A DNA stretch of 64,000 nt from contig NZ_NSGF01000011.1 in the NCBI RefSeq assembly GCF_002294995.1, positions 1 to 64,000 of the forward strand, read 5' to 3'. A program made the translations under genes and the position numbers. How positions within the stretch are numbered: the stretch's first letter is position 1; every line of letters begins with the position of its first letter. This document shows positions 56,901 to 64,000 of this stretch, one piece after another. Origin of the DNA: Mesorhizobium sp. WSM3860 (GTDB lineage Bacteria; Pseudomonadota; Alphaproteobacteria; Rhizobiales; Rhizobiaceae). The notes under the pieces were generated by a model. That model worked only from the letters and a program-made list of their open reading frames with translations. It did not search any database and was not told the DNA's origin.

Positions 56901-58958
56901 GGCGGTGCTGCCGTCGGAGGAGGTTGCCGTCACCGTCAGGTTGATCGACGACTGAGTCTCGAAGTCGAGCGTGCCGGTGGCCGAGCGCGTGATGACACCG
57001 GTGCTGGAATCGATGGCAAAGCGAGCATCGTTGATGCTGTAGGTGACGGTCGAGCCGGCATCGGGATCCGTCGCCGAAGCGGTGATCCCGGTTGGGGCAC
57101 CGGCCGCGGCGAGTTCGGCGATCTGGTTGGCGCCGGGATTGGAGTCGGGCGGAGTGTTGAAGGCCACCGGCTGTTGGCTGGCCGTGACGTCGACGGTGAA
57201 GGGGTGCGTGGCGATGCTGCCGTCGGACGAGGTGGCGGTGACGGTGAGATTGACAGACGGCTCGGATTGGGCGTTGAGCGTGCCGGTGCTCGATCGCGTG
57301 GTGACACCTGTGCTGGCATTGATGGCAAAACGCGGGTCGTCGACGGTGTAGGTGACCGTCGAGCCGGCATCCGGGTCCTTGGCCGAGGCGGTGATACCGA
57401 CGGCAGTGCCGGCGGCGGCATTCTGGAGGATCTGGTTGGCCGCGGTGTTGGCATCGGGCGGCGTATTGAACGCAACCGGCTCCGGGCTGTCGAGGACGGC
57501 GAGGGTGAAGCCCTGGTTGGCGGTGCTGCCGTCGGAAGAGGTTGCCGTCACCGTCAGGTTGATCGATGTCTGGGTCTCGAAGTCGAGCGTGCCGGTGGCC
57601 GAGCGGGTAATGATCCCAGTGCTGGCATCGATGGCGAAACGCGAATCGTTGAGGCTGTAGGTGACGGTCGAGCCGGCATCGGGATCCGTCGCCGAAGCGG
57701 TGATCCCTGTCGGTGCCCCCGCCGCGGCGAGTTCGGCGATCTGGTTGGCGTCGGGGTTGGAGTCGGGCGGAGTGTTGAAGGCCACTGGCTGCTGGCTGGC
57801 CGTGACGCCGACGGTGAAGGCGTGAGTGCCGATGCTGCCGTCGGACGACGTGGCTGTGACCGTGAGCGTGACCGTCGGCTCGGACTGCGCGTTGAGCGTG
57901 CCGTTGGCCGAACGCGTGATGACACCGGTGCTGGCATCGATGGCGAAACGCGAATCGTTGAGGCTGTAGGTGACCGTCGAACCGGCATCGGGATCCGTGG
58001 CGGAGGCCGTGACGCCGACCGCAGTGCCGGCGGCGGCATTCTGGAGGATCTGGTTGGTCGCGGTGTTGGCATCGGGCGGCGTATTGAACGCGACGGGTTC
58101 CGGGCTGTTGAGGACGGCGAGGGTGAAGCCCTGGTTGGCGGTGCTGCCGTCGGAGGAAGTTGCCGTCACCGTCAGGTTGATCGATGTCTGGGTCTCGAAG
58201 TCGAGCGTGCCGGTGGCCGAGCGCGTGATGACCCCAGTGCTGGCATCGATCGCGAAACGCGAATCGTTGAGGCTGTAGGTGACGGTCGAGCCGGCATCGG
58301 GATCCGTGGCCGAAGCGGTGATCCCGGTTGGGGCTCCGGCCGCGGCTAGCTCGTCAATCTGGTTGGCGGCGGAATCGCTATCGGCGGGTGTGTTGAATGC
58401 CACCGGATTGCCGGACCCTGGCAAGATATATTCGATATGCAGCTGCGGCGCGCTGGCGGAATTGTACTCGTAGGAATCGGCGGTGCGGGTGCCGGTGCCG
58501 GTGATCACGAACGCCATGTCGTTGAGCGCAGCCCAGCCCGAGCGGCTGACGATCTCCTGTACGATAGCCGTAATGTCAGGCGTGCGCTCGGCCAAGCCGT
58601 GTTCGCTCACCGTGGTCCACGGGTCCGGCGTCCAGGCCGTCGACGCGTCGGTCTTTGCCCGCGACGATACATTGAAGCTGGTGGTGGTGAAGGCGCTTGC
58701 GTCGTCGGTGTCCTGGCCCTTGATCAGCAGCGACGTCGCGCCGGTCTTCACCTCGTTGGCCTGGAACTGGATATAGGCGCTCGTGATGATCGCGCCTTGC
58801 GGGATATCGACACCGGTGAAGCGTAGGCCGACGGTCTGGCGGGTGCTGCTGTCAAAACCCAACTCCAGATCGTTGATGTTGGTCGAAATCGAGCCGGAGC
58901 CTTTTTCCTCGACGTCGTCGGCGGCGCTCGCCACCCTGGTTTCGAATAGTTCAGCCAT
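53928..58958 (-). CDS. Giant surface protein with two lectin-like domains, ten cadherin-like repeats and a propeller
   Basis: 1,676 aa. Residues 1-185 and about 800-985 are near-identical domains (VEEKGSGSISTNI and LRFTGVDIPQGAIITSAYIQ) of the carbohydrate-binding type. Between and after are six and four repeats of about 103 aa (ASATDPDAGSTVTYSLND and TSSDGSTANQGFTLAVLN), in an alternating A/B pattern, with features of cadherin-like repeats. Residues about 1400-1676 (NPANHHLFFSDDTGTKSVYE; VDRGVDNDSNPTENDG) form a propeller-like domain. No N-terminal signal, and it ends in a hydrophobic FHLNNWLLA, as in type I secretion substrates; HlyD and an ABC gene follow at 61.7-64 kb. GAGGAGG precedes the ATG at 58958. 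Probably secreted and surface- or matrix-attached (inference). Confidence 0.85.
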   Translation of the reverse strand: MAELFETRVASAADDVEEKGSGSISTNINDLELGFDSSTRQTVGLRFTGVDIPQGAIITSAYIQFQANEVKTGATSLLIKGQDTDDASAFTTTSFNVSSRAKTDASTAWTPDPWTTVSEHGLAERTPDITAIVQEIVSRSGWAALNDMAFVITGTGTRTADSYEYNSASAPQLHIEYILPGSGNPVAFNTPADSDSAANQIDELAAAGAPTGITASATDPDAGSTVTYSLNDSRFAIDASTGVITRSATGTLDFETQTSINLTVTATSSDGSTANQGFTLAVLNSPEPVAFNTPPDANTATNQILQNAAAGTAVGVTASATDPDAGSTVTYSLNDSRFAIDASTGVITRSANGTLNAQSEPTVTLTVTATSSDGSIGTHAFTVGVTASQQPVAFNTPPDSNPDANQIAELAAAGAPTGITASATDPDAGSTVTYSLNDSRFAIDASTGIITRSATGTLDFETQTSINLTVTATSSDGSTANQGFTLAVLDSPEPVAFNTPPDANTAANQILQNAAAGTAVGITASAKDPDAGSTVTYTVDDPRFAINASTGVTTRSSTGTLNAQSEPSVNLTVTATSSDGSIATHPFTVDVTASQQPVAFNTPPDSNPGANQIAELAAAGAPTGITASATDPDAGSTVTYSINDARFAIDSSTGVITRSATGTLDFETQSSINLTVTATSSDGSTANQGFTLAVLNSPEPVAFNTPPDANTAVNQIAQNAAAGTAVGVTASATDPDAGSTVTYTIDDPRFAINASTGVITRSSTGTLNAQSEPSVNLTVTATSSDGSIGTHAFTVGVTGGTTPTIFEARVATAGDDVEEKGSGSISTNVSDLELGFDSSTRQTVGLRFTGIDIPQGAIITSAYIQFQANEVKTGATSLLIKGQDTDDASAFTSTSFNVSSRATTDASTAWTPDPWTTVGAHGLAERTPDLTAIVQEIVNRSGWAALNDMAFLVTGTGTRTADSYEYNSASAPLLHVEYVLPGSGSPVAFNTPPDADPTANQIAELAAAGAPTGITASATDPDAGSTVTYSLNDSRFAISNSGVITRSGTGTLDFETQTSINLTVTATSSDGSTANQGFTLAVLNSPEPVAFNTPPDANTAANQISQNAAAGTAVGITASAKDPDAGSTVTYTIDDTRFAINGSTGVITRSGTGTLNAQSEPSVNLTVTATSSDGSIATHAFTVGVTAGQQPVAFNTPPDSNPGANQIAELAAAGAPTGITASATDPDAGSTVTYSINDPRFAINSSTGVITRSATGTLDFETQSSVNLTVTATSSDGSTANQGFTLAVLNSPEPVAFNTPPDANTAANQILQNAAAGTAVGITASASDPDAGSTVTYTIDDTRFAINASTGVITRSSTGTLNAQSEPTISLHVTATSSDGSTNTHTFNVDVTGGSQLPTSVTLAHTILTSQWSPPSPDPTDIVYISHLGTLLVADSEVEEMSIFTGKNLFQMNLNGTLAGTLTTINFSDEPAGVTYNPANHHLFFSDDTGTKSVYELNPGTDGLYNTSDDIVTSFRTAAFGSTDSESIAYDTNRGVLYLEDGTTHRIYTIAPGQNGKFDGVPSTGGDDVVTSFSVEALGTPSDGGIAYDPVHDLLYVIVARNSVAMVTPTGDLLGTLDISAANPKKPAGLALAPSSDDPSHQMSLYVVDRGVDNDSNPTENDGKIYEFHLNNWLLA
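54770..56005 (-). repeat. Four cadherin-like repeats (C-terminal block)
   Basis: DNA repeats of about 309 bp, alternating A and B types (618-bp higher period), recognised by the repeated reading GSTVTYSLND / GSTVTYTIDD, with high nucleotide identity. Confidence 0.8.
56560..58405 (-). repeat. Six cadherin-like repeats (N-terminal block)
   Basis: Same 309-bp unit, six copies, nearly identical to the C-terminal block. The two flanking lectin-like domains (about 56005-56560 and 58405-58958) are also near-duplicates, so homologous recombination or assembly collapse is possible. Confidence 0.8.
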
Positions 58959-59107
58959 GATAGGCCTCCTCTCGTAAATTCCCTCGGCAACAACGGAATC
59001 TGCCGATGCCCGATCGGGCGTCAGGCTGACTCCATGATCGAGCAAGGCGATGGCGTCGTTGCGCGAAGAATTTGATCCTTGGAACTGACCTCCAGTTCCG
59101 CCGCTGA

Positions 59108-60613
59108 TCAGTCTGTTGCCTGCTTCAGTCTTGGCCATGCGGGCACGACTGCCGCGAGCAGGCGCAGCAGTGACAGGCCTTCCCGCCCAAGGAACAGCGA
59201 GGGCAGGAGCCAGCACAACAGCAGGCCCGCTACCGACGCCAGCAACGCCGTATCGATGAGCAGCGGAAGAGGAGATAGTTGGAGGGCGCGAAGCCAGTCC
59301 ACGAATGCCCAGACACCGCTTCCGACAACGCCCGCGAGCGCCAGGCCAGGCAGGTGCGCGAGGAAGAAATTCGCCCACGTCATCCCGGTCACGCGGAGGC
59401 TCAGCTGCGCCATGAGGAAGAAATTGGCCCCGAATGCCAGGCCGACACCGAACGCCACCCCTTCCACGCCCCAGAATTGCCCTATGAAAGCTCCAACGCA
59501 GACACCGACGGTGAAAACAGCCTGGCGCCAGGCCCGGGCGTAAACCGTTCCGGTTGCCCGCGAAACGGAGTCGCTAAGCTTGTAGCTCGTGCGGAACAGC
59601 ATGCTGAACGCCAGGATCTGGAGGGGGGCGACTACACCCTCCCAGCCCCGTCCGAGAATGACCCGAACCAATTCGGGCGCGACGATCGCCACCACCACGC
59701 TGGCCGGCAGGACAAGCAGGCTGCAACCGGCGACCGCGCTGCGATAAGCGCGCGCAAGCCTGACGGGCTCTTCCTGGACCAGCGCCATGGTGGGGAACAG
59801 CACGCGATCGAGAACCTGGCCGACGATAACCGCCGGAGTGGTCATGAGCTGGGAGGACAAGCCGTAGACGCCGAGCGCATCGGCGCCGAGGTAGCGGCCC
59901 ACGACAAGCCTGTCCACCTGAGTGGCGAGGTAGTTGCAGACCCGCGCAATGGTGAAGCCGCTGCCGAAATAGAGCAGTTCGAAAATCGCGCTCCGCTCGA
60001 GCAAGGGCCGCATCGGGTGCCGCTGGCCGACGAGCAGCACGATCGTGCGGAACAACTGCTGGACCAGGATCGCTGCGACAAGTGCCCAGATGCCGAACCC
60101 TAGCCAGGCCAGCACCGGACCGACGACCACATAGCCGATCGCGAAAGCGACCGCGTCGACGAGCGCGAGCCAACGGAACCGCAAGGCACGCTGGGCCGAG
60201 GCCAGCGCCACCATGGAGGCTCCCTGGAAAAGAAAGATGAAGCAGACCGCACGCACGATCGGAGTGAGTTCGGCCAAGCGAAGAAGACCGGCAATAGCGG
60301 GTGCCAACGCCCATACCAGGGCGGATACGGTAAGGCCGAGGAGGAGCGACAGGGTGTATCCGACCCGAAGATGCCGCTCCTCCAGTACAGGTCGCTGCAC
60401 GATCGCAGGCGTGATGCCAAGGCCCTGGAAGATGGCCGAAAACTTGATGACGATCAGTGCCGCGGAGTAGAGGCCGAACTCGTTGGGCGAGAGCAGCCGG
60501 GCCAGGAGGACAAGGGCGACAAGCTCGGCAACCGCCAAGGCGCCCATGGACAGGCCCGTCCAGAACATGCCCACGACACTGCGTTTTGCGAGCCCGCGTC
60601 GGATGTCGCTCAC
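59108..60613 (-). CDS. Wzx-like oligosaccharide flippase
   Basis: About 501 aa with about 12-14 membrane helices. The N-terminal FWTGLSMGALAVAELVALVL and ARLLSPNEFGLYSAALIVIK, then GRYLGADALGVYGLSSQLMT and GVCVGAFIGQFWGVEGVAFG, match the MOP/MATE-like polysaccharide-flippase family, which moves undecaprenyl-linked units across the inner membrane. GTG at 60613 with GGAG upstream is preferred; a GTG at 60625 is also possible. Confidence 0.87.
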   Translation of the reverse strand: MSDIRRGLAKRSVVGMFWTGLSMGALAVAELVALVLLARLLSPNEFGLYSAALIVIKFSAIFQGLGITPAIVQRPVLEERHLRVGYTLSLLLGLTVSALVWALAPAIAGLLRLAELTPIVRAVCFIFLFQGASMVALASAQRALRFRWLALVDAVAFAIGYVVVGPVLAWLGFGIWALVAAILVQQLFRTIVLLVGQRHPMRPLLERSAIFELLYFGSGFTIARVCNYLATQVDRLVVGRYLGADALGVYGLSSQLMTTPAVIVGQVLDRVLFPTMALVQEEPVRLARAYRSAVAGCSLLVLPASVVVAIVAPELVRVILGRGWEGVVAPLQILAFSMLFRTSYKLSDSVSRATGTVYARAWRQAVFTVGVCVGAFIGQFWGVEGVAFGVGLAFGANFFLMAQLSLRVTGMTWANFFLAHLPGLALAGVVGSGVWAFVDWLRALQLSPLPLLIDTALLASVAGLLLCWLLPSLFLGREGLSLLRLLAAVVPAWPRLKQATD

Positions 60614-60686
60614 GCCAATCTCCACTTGCCAGCTTGCTTACTCGACCGACCTAAGGCGGCCGGCCATGCATCTTCCCCGGAACCGC

Positions 60687-61640
60687 TCAGCGGGGGGACG
60701 GAATATCCGGATGGCCATGCTGAAACGCCAACGGAGCCCGCGTTGGCCGCGAGCCATGCCCAACGAGAAGGGACGGGGGGATCTCGTAGCGGTAGAAGTC
60801 CATCTCCTCCCGGACCTCGGGGATGATCGCCGCCAGTTCGTTCGGATTCAGGCGCAGCCACTTCTGCTGGCGGCCGGGATCGATCATCTCCTTCGCCGCG
60901 CGAAGGAGATCGTCGGTGGAGTGCAGCCCGCAATGTTCATAGATACGGCGCAAGACCAACTCGGGATCCTGTATCAGATCCTCATAGCGAAACGACAGCA
61001 CGCGGCCCTCGCCCAACCTGGCGAGATCTTCTCGGGCCATTCGATTGCCGCGCGCCCACTGGCGCGCGATCACCGTCAATTTTTCATGCTCCTGCAAATC
61101 CCGATCTATTCCCTTGTAGCGCGGTCCGTAGATCGACGTGTATTTTCTGTGTAATATCCTCTTGGCGACTATCTGCTTTACAACGTCTCCTACGTAGTAA
61201 TGAACTTGCGTGACCGGCGTGTCTTTCAATAGTCGCAGGAGTCCTTTGAAACTCTTTGCGCGCTGCCACTTAAGTTCCATAGAGCTTATATAAGAGAAGG
61301 GGTTCCGTGTGATATATAGAAATATAGCCTCCGGGAAGATCTGGTGGATAAATGGCACGCGCAAGACATTAGCGGGTGTATTTTCCATGATTTGCCGGTT
61401 GCCGTGCCGCAGCTGATAGTCGAGGAACCGGCTGCGAATGTAGCGGACGACCTTTTCTGTGGCGTCGGCTTTGACAAATTCGTCATGGCGCCGCGCCGGA
61501 TCGGCATAGAGCCACAATGTTTTTGGCTCATACCAGGTAACGACATCCGGGTGCAGCCCGATCAATTTCTGCGTGATGGTGGTGCCCGACCGGTAGTTGC
61601 CAATCAGAAAAATCGGAGGTTTCAACTCTGTTGTGGTCAT
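60687..61640 (-). CDS. PAPS-dependent sulfotransferase
   Basis: 317 aa. PIFLIGNYRSGTTITQKLIG holds the 5'-phosphosulfate-binding loop, YITRNPFSYISSMELKWQRA has the 3'-phosphate-binding Arg/Ser, and WLRLNPNELAAI lies near the end. Cytoplasmic sulfation of a sugar or glycolipid is expected. Codons around 61140-61330 include unusually AT-rich stretches (for example a TATATAAG and a GATATATAG), unlike the neighbours; a transfer signature is possible. Confidence 0.86.
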   Translation of the reverse strand: MTTTELKPPIFLIGNYRSGTTITQKLIGLHPDVVTWYEPKTLWLYADPARRHDEFVKADATEKVVRYIRSRFLDYQLRHGNRQIMENTPANVLRVPFIHQIFPEAIFLYITRNPFSYISSMELKWQRAKSFKGLLRLLKDTPVTQVHYYVGDVVKQIVAKRILHRKYTSIYGPRYKGIDRDLQEHEKLTVIARQWARGNRMAREDLARLGEGRVLSFRYEDLIQDPELVLRRIYEHCGLHSTDDLLRAAKEMIDPGRQQKWLRLNPNELAAIIPEVREEMDFYRYEIPPSLLVGHGSRPTRAPLAFQHGHPDIPSPR

Positions 61641-61700
61641 GACAAGCCCCTATCGCTAAAGGTCAACCAGGAAGCACGGATGCGCGCGGCAACTGCGCTG

Positions 61701-63020
61701 CTACTGGTCTCTGAACGCACGCATCATCTGGTCCGTCAAAGGCTTCATTAGGTATGAGAGCACCTTGCGGTCGCCAGTCCGTATGAAGGCTTCCACCGGC
61801 ATGCCGGGCGCCAGCGAGAGCGCTCCAAGCTTCTTCAGCTCCTGGGGGTCGGGTCTGATGCGCACGGTGTAGTAGATTTCGTTGGTATGCTGATCGCGCG
61901 TCACGTCGGCCGCGATCATGGAGACCATACCTTCCGTTTCGGGCGTGGTGTGGACGTTGAAAGCCGTGAAGCGAAGAAGCGCGTGCTGACCGATCAAGAG
62001 CTGGTCGATGTCCTGGGGTGCGGCCCTTACCTCGACCGAGAGAGCATCGGTGTCGGGCACGATCAGCATGATCGGATCGCCCGCGCCGATCACGCCGCCG
62101 ACGGTATGGACCGAGGATTGATGGACCGTGCCGCTGGCGGGGGCGCGAATATCGATGCGCGACAACTGGTCCTCGGCCGCGACCTTGCGCTCCTCGAACT
62201 CGGCGATCTTGGCCTCGACATCGCGCAGATCGCTTCCGGTCTCGCTGGAAAACTCCTTGTCCAACTGCAGGATCTGCAGCTCGATTTCGGCGATCGCTCC
62301 CTTTGCCTGCGCAATGCTCGACACAAGTTGCGCCCGTTCACCCTCGATGCGCGTCGCCTCACGTTCATATTCGGTCAGCTTCGATTTGAGGGTAAGTTTC
62401 ATTTCGACAAGACTGCGGATGTCGACGAGCTCGTCGTTGATCAGCTTGATCTCCTTCGTCTTTGCCGATTCCTGCGCCGAATAGCCTTCGATCTGCTCCC
62501 CGAGTTGCTCGATGCGTTCGCGCAGGCGCGCCTTGTTGCCGGACACCTCGGTTCGACGAAGCTCGAACAGCCGTTGTTCGCTGGCCACCGTGGCAGCTAT
62601 CTCAGGGTCGTTCATTCTCGCGACAAGCATCGGCGGAAGCGTCATGCGCACGCTGCCGTCACGCTCCGCCTCGAGCCGGGACTTTCGCGCATAGAGCTCA
62701 TCCAGGTTCTTCGTCACGTATGCCAGGCTGGCACGCGGAACGGTGTCGCTGAGCTGGACCAGAACGTCTCCGGCCCTGACGCGGTCGCCGTCGCGCACGA
62801 AGATCTTGCCGACCACGCCGCCGGTCGGGTGTTGAACTTTCTTTTCGCTGCTGTCGACGACCACCGTGCCGTGCGAAATCACCGCTCCCGAAATATCCAC
62901 CGTCCCGGCCCAAACTCCCATTCCGCCGACGAGCAATGCGACAATGGTCATGCCGCCCAGCAGATTGCGACGGATCGACCGCCGGTTGGAAAGCGACACT
63001 TTCGAAAGGGCAGCTGTCAT
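61701..63020 (-). CDS. HlyD-type membrane fusion protein (PrsE-like)
   Basis: 439 aa. One N-terminal membrane helix GGMTIVALLVGGMGVWAGTV, lipoyl-like HPTGGVVGKIFVRDGDRVRA, a coiled coil of about 200 residues (LEAERDGSVRMTL; KLTEYEREATRIEGERAQLV) and a C-terminal barrel LSVEVRAAPQDIDQLLIGQH. This is the periplasmic adaptor of type I secretion. The downstream end lies 60 bp from the sulfotransferase start. Its ABC partner is at 63049. Confidence 0.9.
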   Translation of the reverse strand: MTAALSKVSLSNRRSIRRNLLGGMTIVALLVGGMGVWAGTVDISGAVISHGTVVVDSSEKKVQHPTGGVVGKIFVRDGDRVRAGDVLVQLSDTVPRASLAYVTKNLDELYARKSRLEAERDGSVRMTLPPMLVARMNDPEIAATVASEQRLFELRRTEVSGNKARLRERIEQLGEQIEGYSAQESAKTKEIKLINDELVDIRSLVEMKLTLKSKLTEYEREATRIEGERAQLVSSIAQAKGAIAEIELQILQLDKEFSSETGSDLRDVEAKIAEFEERKVAAEDQLSRIDIRAPASGTVHQSSVHTVGGVIGAGDPIMLIVPDTDALSVEVRAAPQDIDQLLIGQHALLRFTAFNVHTTPETEGMVSMIAADVTRDQHTNEIYYTVRIRPDPQELKKLGALSLAPGMPVEAFIRTGDRKVLSYLMKPLTDQMMRAFRDQ

Positions 63021-63048
63021 TTCCCCGCTTCCCTGTCCGGGCCAGTCA

Positions 63049-64000
63049 TCAACTTGGTGTCGGGGTGAGCTTGAAAACCGGCTGCAGCCCTGCGGTCACG
63101 GCCTGTGGCGCGGGCAAGAGTGTCGACAGAACGCTTTCCCTGGCGCCGAACATCTGCATCTGGCCTTCTTTCATCACGAGCAGGAAATCCACTGTGCTGA
63201 GAATGTTCGGCCGATGCGCCACGATCACCACGATGCCGCCGCGGGCCTTGGTTGCGAGGATGGCCCCCGCAAGCGCCATTTCACCTGCGGTATCGAGATT
63301 GGAGTTGGGTTCGTCGAGGACCACCAGGAACGGATCGCCATACAGAGCGCGCGCCAGGGCAATGCGCTGACGCTGGCCGGCCGAAAGCGCGGTTCCGCCC
63401 TCTCCGATCTGCGTCTCGTAGCCATTGGGAAGACCGATGATGAGCTCATGGACGCCCGCGGCGCGGGCGGCGGCGACAATGGCCTGCGGGTCCGGCCCGG
63501 GATCGAAGCGCGCGATATTGTCGGCAACCGTTCCCGCGAACAACTCGACGTCCTGCGGAAGGTAGCCTATGTAGCGGCCCAGCCGCTCCGACGACCACTG
63601 ATCGAGAGCGGCGCCGTCCAGCTTGATACGGCCCGCCAGCGGTCGCCATGCGCCGACCAGCCCGCGAACCAGACTCGATTTGCCGGAACCGCTTGGTCCT
63701 ATGATGGCGAGCACCGAGCCGGCGTCCAGGCTGAATTCCACACCTTGCACGATGATGCGCTGCGCGCCCGGCGCACCGATCGCGACGCGCTCCACGGTCA
63801 ACTTCGACCCGGGCACCGGAAGCGCCATCGGTTGAGCGTCTTGCGGCAACCGGGCGAGCAATTTGCTCAGCCTGCTCCAGCTCTGGCGCGCCCCGACGAA
63901 GTTGCGCCAATGGGCGATGGCAAGATCGACGGGCGCCAGCGCACGGCCTACAAGGATGGAACCGGCGATAATGATCCCGGAGGTCGCCTCGCCTTGGATC
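63049..64000 (-). CDS. Type I secretion ABC transporter (5' end outside window)
   Basis: Frame open to base 64000, so the N-terminal membrane domain is missing. The visible part starts GEATSGIIIAGSILVGRALA and APVDLAIAHWRNFVGARQSW, characteristic of PrtD-type type I ABC proteins, then Walker A IIGPSGSGKSSLVRGLVGAW, signature ALSAGQRQRIALARALYGDP and Walker B LVVLDEPNSNLDTAGEMALA. It should energise export with the HlyD-type adaptor at 61701, likely of the repeat protein at 53928. Confidence 0.9.
   Translation of the reverse strand, partial: IQGEATSGIIIAGSILVGRALAPVDLAIAHWRNFVGARQSWSRLSKLLARLPQDAQPMALPVPGSKLTVERVAIGAPGAQRIIVQGVEFSLDAGSVLAIIGPSGSGKSSLVRGLVGAWRPLAGRIKLDGAALDQWSSERLGRYIGYLPQDVELFAGTVADNIARFDPGPDPQAIVAAARAAGVHELIIGLPNGYETQIGEGGTALSAGQRQRIALARALYGDPFLVVLDEPNSNLDTAGEMALAGAILATKARGGIVVIVAHRPNILSTVDFLLVMKEGQMQMFGARESVLSTLLPAPQAVTAGLQPVFKLTPTPS

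Noticed and set aside
54513..58349. Two long plus-strand open frames (582 and 587 codons) across the repeat region
   Set aside because: They mirror the repeats of the minus-strand protein; their products are Gly/Arg/Asp-rich and low in complexity. The minus frame has matching domains and a good ribosome-binding site.
54770..58405. Regular repeats considered as a CRISPR array
   Set aside because: The unit is about 309 bp, continuously coding, and has no short palindromic repeats with unique spacers.

Overview
The window looks like chromosome of a rhizobial alphaproteobacterium, most likely Mesorhizobium or a close relative (order Hyphomicrobiales). This rests on high GC with strong GC3 in genes, an EcfG-type sigma factor with a NepR-like anti-sigma candidate, a CheB-CheR-PAS-HWE hybrid kinase, two Ku genes, DUF3309/DUF2934/DUF6894 small proteins and an ExoY/Wzx/Wzy-type exopolysaccharide locus. 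No rRNA, tRNA, CRISPR array or intact insertion sequence was seen.

Layout. 1-6.0 kb: a truncated CheB-CheR-PAS-HWE kinase, a single-domain response regulator, an Nramp-related transporter, an EcfG-like sigma factor and a convergent 58-aa NepR-like gene that is easy to miss. 6.2-24.4 kb: an 18-kb minus-strand glycan locus in two transcription units: SDR, SDR, B12/radical SAM, GT4, three CgeB-like glycosyltransferases and a UDP-glucuronate-decarboxylase-like enzyme; then inositol-1-phosphate synthase, histidine phosphatase, CgeB-like GT, nucleotidyltransferase, methyltransferase, glycosidase-like protein, GT4, GNAT and methyltransferase. 24.5-43.4 kb: a mosaic of very small genes, two Ku genes, an ATP-dependent DNA ligase, a zinc alcohol dehydrogenase, a PoxB-like enzyme, a PCMT-erythromycin esterase fusion, a nucleotidyltransferase-phosphoesterase pair and several gene remnants. 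44-64 kb: an exopolysaccharide/secretion locus with a LuxR-type regulator, ExoY-like initiator, Wzy-like and Wzx-like proteins, a P-loop kinase, a beta-helix protein, a PqqD-HprK fusion, an NTP_transf_5-like protein, a short twin-arginine peptide, a 1,676-aa cadherin-repeat protein, a sulfotransferase and type I secretion genes (HlyD and a truncated ABC protein).

The unifying signal is regulatory. From 3.7 to 42.5 kb nearly every transcription unit starts 15-130 bp downstream of a GGAAC-N17-GTT (or GGAAC-N18-TT) element, the promoter class read by EcfG/RpoE2 sigma factors. I found 25 candidates by eye, often in divergent pairs, and none in front of genes after 43 kb. Both operons of the glycan locus carry one. 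I read the first 43 kb as a general-stress-response island: a sensor kinase, regulator and sigma factor next to an undescribed stress-inducible glycan pathway, DNA end joining, redox enzymes and many tiny proteins. The last 20 kb is a separately controlled surface-polysaccharide and type I secretion region.
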